Notes under the pieces: generated by a model | What the model was told of the DNA's origin: nothing | Database searches by the model: none | The model's input: only the letters and a program-made list of their open reading frames with translations | Part shown: positions 56,540 to 64,000 of the stretch, in pieces | Numbering within the stretch: the stretch's first letter is position 1 | Layout of the letters: each line of letters starts with the position of its first letter | DNA from: Diphasiastrum complanatum | Taxonomy: Eukaryota > Streptophyta > Lycopodiopsida > Lycopodiales > Lycopodiaceae | DNA: 64,000 nucleotides | Direction: 5' to 3' | Assembly: GCA_029204225.1 (NCBI GenBank) | Contig: CM055097.1 | Location: 26,691,039-26,755,038 of the forward strand | Program-made: the position numbers and the translations under genes

Positions 56540-56962
56540 GTAATCATATAGAAAAATGGTGGAAATGGCTCGAAGAGAAGGCAGCAAGGTTCATGCCCCC
56601 TTTTGGGTCTGTGCATGTTCTGTGCACTTTCAAGTTCTAAATAGAAGATTTTTGAGCTGTGCCTTTAACAAAGAAGAGGCTAACAGCACGTTCTGGAAGA
56701 TGCTTTTTCTGACTCTTATGTTAGTGATTGTTTTTTGGGCCATACAGCAAATGCTTTTATGATCTGTTTTCCTTTGGAAAGAACGCACTTAGAGTTGTCC
56801 TCTTTCATGTATGCATCATAGTTGCAGCGAATCTCGATTCGCTGGGTCTGCGATTCGCGGGTCGCGATTCTGCGAATCGCGATTCGCGACCCAGAATCCC
56901 AAAAAAATATATATATATATATTTTTTTTTGGAAAAATAGCTTATTGCTGAAATTTTTTTAG

Positions 56963-57070
56963 GGGATCAATGGTCAAACCAGCGTTTTGCCTCTCATAAG
57001 TGCAGTAGATGAGGCACAAACAGATCTTATTTTCAGTAGCTATCCGGTTGTCATTTGCTCTGGTTTTTAG
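56963..57070 (+). CDS. Candidate terminal exon of the deacetylase inside a hAT-like element (uncertain)
   Basis: After TTTTTTTAG at 56962 a phase-compatible frame of 35 codons (GINGQTSVLPL...VVICSGF) ends in TAG at 57068-57070. It would be spliced to exon 7 in phase. It lies wholly within the hAT-like insertion 56817-57670, so either the element captured or supplied the 3' end of the gene, or this frame is a coincidence and the real last exon lies elsewhere. Confidence 0.3.
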   Translation, partial: GINGQTSVLPLISAVDEAQTDLIFSSYPVVICSGF

Positions 57071-57274
57071 TAAATGTTAATGCTACAGTTTGGACTATCA
57101 ACTGTATGGATGATGATCACTTTTGCAATTGGTTCACTGGAGATGTGAGTGCAATGTACATACAGTTGGGGGCATAAATATTGGGCCCTTCTCGGCGCGC
57201 ATTTGGACCCCATTTTTATCTACAGGGGGGCGGTGGCATTTTTATCTAAAATGTCTATATAGCAAGAAGCTCTA

Positions 57275-57410
57275 GGGGGTTCGGGGGACAGTAGCCCCCC
57301 GGGAAACGGGGGGTTCGGGGGGCGGTAGCCCCCTGGTGGGGGGTTTGGGGGGCAACGCCCCCCAACGGCGGGGTCCGGGGGCTGCCGGTAGACCCCGGCC
57401 CCGACGGTAA
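57275..57410. repeat. G/C-rich repeat array inside the hAT-like element
   Basis: About four degenerate units with a period near 28-34 bp. Each follows the pattern GGGG(T)TCGGGGG..GTAGCCCCC, that is, a G-run and a C-run separated by a few bases. The composition contrasts sharply with the AT-rich surroundings. Open frames across it (Pro/Gly-rich) are artefacts. Confidence 0.8.
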
Positions 57411-57889
57411 GGCCTCTTCATGATTTGGCCTTCCAACTCCCCGAGTGAAAACACACTTTTTGGTGTTTCGCACCCGAAACAGTCGGCAAACTACACAATC
57501 ATAATCCCCTCGATCAGAGCTTTCATCTGATACCCATATTGCCTAAAAAAATTTAAAAAAAAAAAAAAAATCGATTCTACACGATTCTGGGAAAATCCCG
57601 AATCGCGTATCGGAATCGCGATTCTGATCGCGATTCTGAATCGCGATTCGGGAATCGCGCTGCAACTATGGTATGCATACTGGTAAAAGTTAAGAGTATT
57701 ACAACATTGATGCACCAAATTGGAGAATATTTTGGATCCATGGTTTGTTTATGGAATAGAAAGAGTAAAGCTCTCCTTTTGTTGGTTGACGGCTTTCAGG
57801 AGAGGGAGAGAGAGATAATGAGAGAGAGAAGGGTTAAAAGTTTTATAAATGTCTTTTGTATGCCAAAGGGCATGTACGACAAAGAAGTA

Positions 57890-58850
57890 CATGTCAAGTA
57901 TGTAATATCCATGAGAGCGTTTCCCATATCATGCGTGGCAACATGCTAACTTGTAAGTGTGAGATATTGGCCCAATCAAATGAAGTGAGACCTATACACC
58001 ATTCCTCAGCTGCATATAAGGCTGTGGGGGTAACAATGGTGTCATAGAGCCACCACTTACTTGTGGCATCTCGAATAGACTTTCTGAAACAAAAACTCTC
58101 CAATTGGACCAGTGTGGCCATTCCTAAGTCTACTTGCAGTTGCCTGTCTCATATAAAAAATAGGACCAGTGAAAAGCACTCCCAATAATGTAGGATGATA
58201 CAGCCTCCAGTGGCTGTCCATTGAAGATAACTTCTTGTCATTGCATGAAAGCTCTGCATGTATCAAAGACTATGACCTTGGTCTTTGCAATGTTAACCCC
58301 AAAACTCCATCGGGTACAAAAAGCATGAAGGCTATGCAAGTGTCACTGTAGTCCCTCTCTAGTCGGGAAGACTAGAACCACATGATTTGCATGTAGTAGT
58401 ATGGCAATCAATATGTCACGAAGTTTGCATCCTGCAACCCCACATTGTTCAATGACCCTTTCCAGCTCATCTTTATACAATCCAAAAAAGTGCACAAGAG
58501 AGGGAACAACCCCGCTGCACCCCTATGGTGCTCCATATTTGCTCCAAAATACATGTATCACTCCTCAGACAACCCTGAACTCTCTCATATAATGCCATAA
58601 CCGCTAGGACCGTGTCTGTGGAGAAGCCAAGGCCTTGTTATCTCTTGATGAGTAAGGAATGTGGAATGGAATTGAAGGCTTTTTTGAAGTTAATGAAACA
58701 AAAATATACCCACCCTCTCCCTCCTATGTTTGGCCTCCTCAATGAGAGCTCGGAGAATGAAGACGTGATCCGAAGTGGAGTAATGAGCCTTGAATCCTGT
58801 TTGGTCCAATATGTAGTCCCCAATCTAAGCTTTGGTGCTCATAGTTGACT
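57890..58850 (-). pseudogene. LINE (non-LTR) reverse transcriptase C-terminal half, dead
   Basis: On the minus strand from 58823: FINFKKAFNSIPHSLLIKR matches the FVDFKKAFDxVPR block of LINE reverse transcriptase. Further along (about 58414-58370) the catalytic block reads ILLHANHVVLV, where active LINEs have YADD. The C-terminal part (58121-57894) has LYDTIVTPTALYAAE and WCIGLTS, typical of the plant LINE region after the catalytic core. Frames are broken by several shifts. The 5' half is missing. Confidence 0.85.
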
Positions 58851-58892
58851 ATAGAATTGTGCCATACAACGTCACAATGACTTGTCCAATCA

Positions 58893-59128
58893 TGATAGTT
58901 ACTAGGATTCCTGGTCCTGATTGTTTACTGTTTTAAGTACTGAGCTACTTTGGAAATTCAGAAATGGGTAAGTCATCCGCCTGTGGTGACCTTTGTAACA
59001 GAGATGTAAATAAAACTGTTAATGAGCTTCTGAGCCTCTGAGTCGCATGTTGCTTTGGTGTAGGGTGCTGGGTCATTAATTAGGAGTGGCTAGACTGACC
59101 CCCTAAAAAGTAGGAGAGTTGACTAGTC
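58893..59128 (+). repeat. Left LTR copy (partial) of chromovirus 2
   Basis: It is related along its whole length to 63766-64000 (shared TTGTTTACTGTTTT, CAGAAATGG, GACCTTTGTAACA, GAGTCGCATGTTGCTT, TACTGGGTCATTAATT-like, CCTAAAAAGTAGGAG). It starts TGATAGTTACT. How far it continues beyond 59128 is unknown, because the right copy leaves the window. Confidence 0.75.
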
Positions 59129-59424
59129 AACATGACATGTGTCACGCTGGGACAAAGGTTGGGAGGAGACAAGGCAGCCAGCTCCACCATGTTTCATGCC
59201 TTTTGATTATTGTACATGCAGGGAAATCAATATAAGTTTCAGATTGTTGTGCATAGGATATGCTAGGTTTTGAGTGAAGTTTTAGATAAGGAGTCTGACA
59301 CATGGGGTCGCAATTTAATGAATGGGATGGATGATCTTGGTACTCCCTTCGAAGAGAGAATGAATTGCTAGTGAGAGTGGGAAGGGTGTGGGTCCTTCTA
59401 ATCCTCTCTAAGGTAAGCGTCTCG

Positions 59425-59646
59425 TGTACATGCATGGAAAGTATAGGTGGCAACCATATGATTGAGCTACTTGGCCAAGTTGGCACTTGTACTGACATTA
59501 TTGTGAGTTGTACGTTTATCATGGGGCATGTTATTTGTAAATACATGGGCCCCCCTATTTGTAATTTAAGAAAGTTAGTGCAAGTGGCTCACTTGGCCAA
59601 GTACCTCAACCATATGGTTGCCACCTGTACTTTCCATGCATGTACA
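59425..59646. repeat. Inverted repeat, 56-bp arms, 110-bp loop
   Basis: 59425-59480 pairs with 59591-59646. TGTACATGCATGGAAAGTA is inverted as TACTTTCCATGCATGTACA, and both arms contain GGTGGCAACCATATG and CTTGGCCAAGT or their complements. Only a few mismatches were seen. The right arm lies within the copia LTR-like segment. Confidence 0.85.
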
Positions 59647-59901
59647 TGAGGTGGTTACCTCATAAAGTATTAGGAGGACCCTCGCCCTCTCCTCATAAAG
59701 TATTAGGTGGACCCTCACCCTCTCCTCTCTCACTAGCAATTTATTCTCTCTTCTACGCTTTGGTGTTGTGAGGTGCTTAAGCAATTTGCCTTGTATGTGG
59801 TGTTTTCCATAGCTAAGTTTCTCAAGTTTTCATGGTTGAACTAGTATTGAAGTTAAGATACTCCATAGGTAGGTGTTGCAATTCATCATGGTATTAGAGC
59901 C
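59505..59901 (+). mobile_element. Copia LTR end and primer site
   Basis: The LTR-like sequence to 59888 is related to the 3' LTR at 52629-53020 and is followed at once by TGGTATTAGAGCC (59889-59901), a one-base variant of the copia primer site. The left border is obscured by the inverted repeat. Confidence 0.6.
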
Positions 59902-60898
59902 AATTGGGGGTCCTTTATGAGCCAAGTGGGGAAAGTGTTTCACTATGCCTACTTTGAGCGGGGGTGTTGGCGGACCTAGTTACAAGTAGCGCACAGTGTG
60001 TTTTGGAACTTGTGGCACCCAAAAAGGTGCAAGAAATGTCCCATATGCAAAGTTCAAATGTGTAATAGCCTCCATATAAGCTCAAAGTAGAGAAGTATAT
60101 AAGGTCCTCGATCGTTGTAATGTGATCATTAATTGTAGCACCTACTTCCATCTCGAGAGTATGTAACTTATTTTGCAAATTAATAAGCCTGATTGAATCC
60201 ACTGCATCCCTATGTCCTCTGCTTATGTAGTCCTTCAATTTGGGTTTAGATGTAGGTATAGGCTCTCTACTTGTAACTATCTCCCAAGAATTCTTGTCCA
60301 TCAAGATATTAGCCATCCTAAATTGTCATGCTTTATAGTTAGTGTTATCAAGTTTGCAGATGCGTAACAGCCTCCATACAAGCTCAAAATACACAAGTTT
60401 CCCTTGCCAAGTAGTACTAGCCTTTTGGAGTCAAAATGGAAGGTAGGTGGCTAGGCAGTGGGGATGGCATCCCATGTGTGGCCGGCGGGTGCACTTTGTG
60501 CGTACTCTTGTTTACTGGACTGGTTGTGCTACTTTCTACTACCGAACTTGGACATGGTATCAGAGCCAAGTGGTGGAAGTGTTTCACTGCGCTTGCTTGA
60601 GTGGGGGTGTTGATGGAGCTATATGCAAGCAACGCATAGTGGTTGTGCTAGAGCTTGTGGCATCCAGGAAAGGTGCAAGAAATGTCCCATAAGCAAAGTT
60701 TAGATGCGTAATAGCCTCCATATAAGCTCAAAGTAGACATGTTTCTCTTGTCCCTTGGTACCAGCCTTTTGGGGTCAAAGGGAAGATGGGTGACTAGGCG
60801 GTGGGGATGGGATCCCATGCCTGGTCCGCGGGTGCACTTTGTGTGTGCTCTCATCTAATGGACCGGTTTTGCTAACTTTTTGTTGCTAAACTCTAACA
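59902..60898 (+). mobile_element. LTRs with a 53-bp internal domain (TRIM-like)
   Basis: Two related LTRs, 59965-60554 and 60608 to about 60898, both start TGTTG(A/G)(T/C)GG after a (T)GAG.GGGGG purine tract. Between them lie only a primer site TGGTATCAGAGCC (60555-60567) and about 40 bp including the purine tract (60594-60607). The same short internal segment (GAGCCAAGTGG.GGAA.GTGTTTCACT..GC) also precedes the first LTR at about 59921-59964. The first LTR is longer because it contains an inverted copia gag fragment. Confidence 0.6.
60096..60355 (-). pseudogene. Inverted copia gag fragment inside an LTR
   Basis: The minus strand encodes MANILMDKNSWEIVTSREP and INDHITTIEDLIYFSTL. Just upstream in frame is a stretch resembling LDNTNYKA, a stop, then QFR, the usual gag opening with Trp changed to a stop. 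The insert is bounded by diverged direct repeats (AT(G)CGTAA.AGCCTCCATA.AAGCTCAAA at about 60057-60090 and 60358-60391). Confidence 0.6.
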
Positions 60899-63764
60899 AG
60901 AACAAGAAGAAAGGTAAAGGCAAATTGAAGGGATCATCACAAGGCCAAAGGGCAATTTGCAAGTGCCAAAACGTCAAACCTCAAATTTCTCTTCTACACC
61001 ATGTAGGAAAGGGAATCACAACTATTGCAAAAAGTATGTCCATATTGCTTTCGAGTGCAGGAAGCGGCTGATGAACGTGTCGGTGATTCGGAAGGTGGAC
61101 TCGGTTCCTTTGCCACAGTTGTCAAGAGCGGCACAACACGGGTATCAGTTTCCTTGCACTTCTTTGATTGTTATGCGTGGACAGCTGTGTGGTAGAGATG
61201 TTTTGATTCTATTTGACAGTGGGTCCTCACATAACGTCATTAACTTCACTTTGATTAAACGGTTGAGAGTGAGCACACAACCATCCTTGTACCAGTACAC
61301 AGTCGAAATGGCTGATGGAAAGGGTGCGGGAGTGTGGGATGCCAGGGTTGTGGGTACGCCTCTAACCATTCAGAGCTATACTGAGGAGTTAGATTTTGAG
61401 ATTACCTGTTTGGCTCGCTTTGATGTGGTGCTTGGAATTTGTTGGCATGTGGCTAAGAAGCCCTACATCGCTTGGGATACTCATGTTTATGAGTTCCAGC
61501 ATGATGGTAGGATTCACTCCCTGCGTGGAGAGCCTGATATGCCTCCAGGACCTTTGATCACGGCGATGTAGTTGCGTAAGGTTCAGTGTAAGTGCATGTA
61601 TGTTTGTTTCTTGTATGATATGTCTGTTTCTGCTAATGAGTCTGATGTATGTCAAGAACAAACTAATCTTACTAAGAACCTAAATCGCCAAATTAGGGAG
61701 GACTTTCTAGATGTGTTCACGAATGAGCTTCCATCTATTTTACCCCCTAAGAGAAATGTGGAGCATAGAATCAAGTTAATTCCTTGATCATTTCCTGTCA
61801 ATAGACCACCTTATAGAATGAGTTTGAAAGAGGAGGAAGAGGTCAGAACCATGATTGAGGACTATCTTGCCAAGGGGCAAGTAAGACCTAGCTTCTCCCC
61901 CTTTGCCTCTCCAATCATTTTGGAAAAAAAGAAGGATGGGGTTGGAGAATGTGTGTGGACTATCGAGGCTTGAATAAGATTACTGTTAAGCATCGATATC
62001 CTATGCCACGTATAGATGATCTTTTGGATGCCCTCCATGGTGCTACAATGTTTAGCAAAATTGACCTAAAGAGTGGTTACCACCAGGTGAGAGTTCGAGA
62101 AGAGGATGTGCATAAAACTGCCTTCCGGACTCGTTTTGGACACTATGAATTTTTAGTTATGCCCTTTGGATTGACTAATGCCCTTGCAACATTTATGATG
62201 TTAATGAACGATGTGCTTAGACTGTTTACGGGCAAGTTTGTGTTAATTTTGTTGATGACATACTTGTTTACAATTGTGGTGATGCTATGCATGTTAATCA
62301 CCTAAGAACTGTGTTACCAACTTTGAGGGAAAACACATTGTTCGCTAATGATAAAAAAAGTGAATTGTTTAAAAAAGAAGTAACATATTTGGGTTTTAAA
62401 GTGTCAGCAGATGGAATAAAACCGGATCTGCAGAAAGTTGTTGTTCTTCTTGCCTGGCCTGTTCCTACAGACTTGCGGCACTAAGAAGCTTTCTAGGGTT
62501 GGGTGTGTTTTATCGTAAAGGTGTGAAGAATTATTCACACGTAGTTGCACCATTGACCTATATGTTACAGAAAAGTAAATGGAAAGAGTGGACAGAAGTT
62601 CAGCAGCGAAGTTTCGATGCTTACTAAAGCTGAAAGGATTAAACCTCATGGATTTTTACACCCACTACCTGTGCCAGAAGGAAGATGGGAGAGTATCTCC
62701 ATGGATTTTGTCACCAACTTGCCTCGCACGCAGTTGCAACATGATTCTATCTTGGTCGTAGTTGATAGACTCACGAAAATGGCTCATTTCATTCCAACGC
62801 GTAAAAAGATTGATGCGGCTGGAGTAGCTAATTTGTTTATCGAGCATGTGTTTAGACTTCATGGGTTATCGTCATCCATAGTGTCTGACAGGGATACTCG
62901 ATTCACTGGAAACTTTTGGACTGCAGTTATGCCCAAACTAGAAGTCCATTTGAGAATGAGCAGTACGGAGGAGCATCTTGAAACGGATGGCCAAACTGAG
63001 AGAGTCAACCAGATCTTAGATAATCTGCTTAGGGCATTTGGTGGGGATAAGCAAACTCAGTGGGAGAACTACTTGCCACTGTTGGAGTTTGCTTACAATG
63101 ACAAGAAAAATGTGAGTACTAAGATGAGTCCTTTCGAACTTAACTATGGATTTAGGCCAGCTAGCCCTGTTACTGTAGGAATTCCTCAGAGAGTGCCTAC
63201 TGCGACTAATTTTCTAACTCAAATGAATGAAATGCTTGAGTTAGTGAAGTTTAATATTAGGCAAGCGATGGATCGAGCTAAGTCTTACGCTAATCAGCAT
63301 CGCACGCCTAGAGAGTTTGTGGTAGGAGACATGGTGTTTCTCCAAGTACCCAAGGACTCTAAGACCCTTAAGACGGGCAAATGTTACAAGTTGTCCCCGC
63401 GTTATTGTGGACCCTGAAAAATTGTTAAAAGAATTAGTGATGTTTCTTATAAGTTTGATTTTCCTAAAACTTGTAAAGTGCATCTTGTATTTCATGTTTC
63501 TAGATTGAAACGGGTTTTACATAACGGTGATAACTTGTTGTCTGATGGTTTGTTTGCATTCTAGGAGCAGGGAGAAGTAACCCATGGGCCAGCGAGGGTA
63601 TTGGATAGGCGGGAGAGGCGTTTACGCAACCGTCTGATCCGTGAGTACTTGGTTGCTTGGCATGGTAGGCCTCTTTCTGATGCTACCTGGGAGACCGCGC
63701 ACAGTCTGCGTGCACAGTACCCTAGCTTTGCCATCGCGGACGATGTTACATGAGGGGGGAAGGG
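60899..63764 (+). pseudogene. Chromovirus 2 (Ty3/gypsy) gag-pol, disabled
   Basis: In order: gag zinc-knuckle remnant (about 61000-61060), retropepsin (60957-61571, LILFDSGSSHNVIN), reverse transcriptase start (61800-62305, [24 protein letters not shown]), continuation in other frames (62287-62484 and to 62627), integrase core and C-terminus (62617-63417, [37 protein letters not shown]), and chromodomain (about 63630-63720, YLVAWHGRPLSDATWE). Lesions: stop after protease (61569), stop at 61785, a frameshift near 61940, a frameshift within the catalytic FVDD block near 62240, loss of RNase H and the integrase zinc domain at about 62625, and stops at 63416 and 63562. It is related to, but not a close copy of, the chromovirus at 44105. 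Confidence 0.92.
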
Positions 63765-63765
63765 A

Positions 63766-64000
63766 TGTTATAGCTTTTACTCCCTGTCCCGGTTGTTTAC
63801 TGTTTTTCGTTATAGATGTACTTCTTGTAAATACAGAAATGGCTAAGTCACCGGCCTGTGATGACCTTTGTAACAAAAATGTAAATAAAGCTGTTAATGA
63901 TGTTTCTGAGCCTCAGAGTCGCATGTTGCTTGGGTATAGGGTACTGGGTCATTAATTTGGAGTGGCTGGACTGACCTCCTAAAAAGTAGGAGTTGACTAG
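63766..64000 (+). repeat. 3' LTR of chromovirus 2, cut by the window edge
   Basis: It starts TGTTATAGC directly after the purine tract GAGGGGGGAAGGGA. It matches the left copy at 58893-59128. Confidence 0.85.

Larger units (their letters stand above)
56809..57678. mobile_element. hAT-like non-autonomous element with perfect TIRs and 8-bp target duplication
   Basis: The element spans 56817-57670 (854 bp). The termini are CATAGTTGCAGCG and its exact inverse CGCTGCAACTATG (13 bp). The 8-bp target duplication GTATGCAT is perfect at 56809-56816 and 57671-57678. Both subterminal regions are filled with variants of GAATCGCGATTC, and next to them lie A/T homopolymers. These are hAT superfamily hallmarks. 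There is no transposase. The interior contains a candidate host exon (56963-57070) and a G/C-rich array (57275-57410). Confidence 0.9.

Noticed and set aside
57254-57473. Pro/Gly-rich open frames
   Set aside because: They are products of the G/C-rich array inside the hAT-like element.

Overview
This window is nuclear DNA from a land plant, most likely a seed plant with a large, retrotransposon-rich genome. The evidence is a plant-specific gene family (extra-large G protein, XLG), GT-AG introns of several kilobases, and dense Ty1/copia, Ty3/gypsy, LINE and hAT-like sequence. I cannot name the species. I saw no bacterial features, CRISPR array, rRNA or tRNA gene.

Only two host genes can be supported, both on the + strand. 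Positions 3624-12769 hold the C-terminal four exons of an XLG gene (408 codons in phase). Its P-loop and N-terminal exons are not in the window and must lie to the left. Positions 41964-56539 hold an HDA19-like class I (RPD3/HDA1) histone deacetylase with at least seven coding exons. All catalytic motifs are intact, but its first coding intron is inflated to about 12 kb by nested retroelements. Its 3' end is unclear, because the last recognised exon is followed by a hAT-like insertion (56817-57670).

The rest is a layered set of transposons. The best preserved is a complete minus-strand copia element (18985-25133). It has two 682-bp LTRs that are nearly identical, a GACTG target duplication, a PBS, and one uninterrupted 1319-codon gag-pol frame. 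It sits inside an older element whose flanks share a recurring TACTCGCC motif and an Athila/Tat-like PBS. From 26.4 to 40.9 kb come decayed copia and gypsy fragments in both orientations. The deacetylase intron holds a copia gag-protease fragment, a chromovirus, and a second copia element that itself carries a 475-bp truncated insertion with a perfect target duplication. From 57.9 kb onward are a dead LINE, a copia LTR with a large hairpin, LTRs separated by only 53 bp, and a second chromovirus that runs off the right edge.

I did not find a convincing new cellular system. The most distinctive signals are (i) several short elements with one architecture but a different CG-containing palindromic motif at each locus, one of them with perfect hAT hallmarks at the end of the deacetylase gene; (ii) LTRs with an almost absent internal domain at 59.9-60.9 kb; and (iii) the retroelement-filled but splice-competent deacetylase intron.
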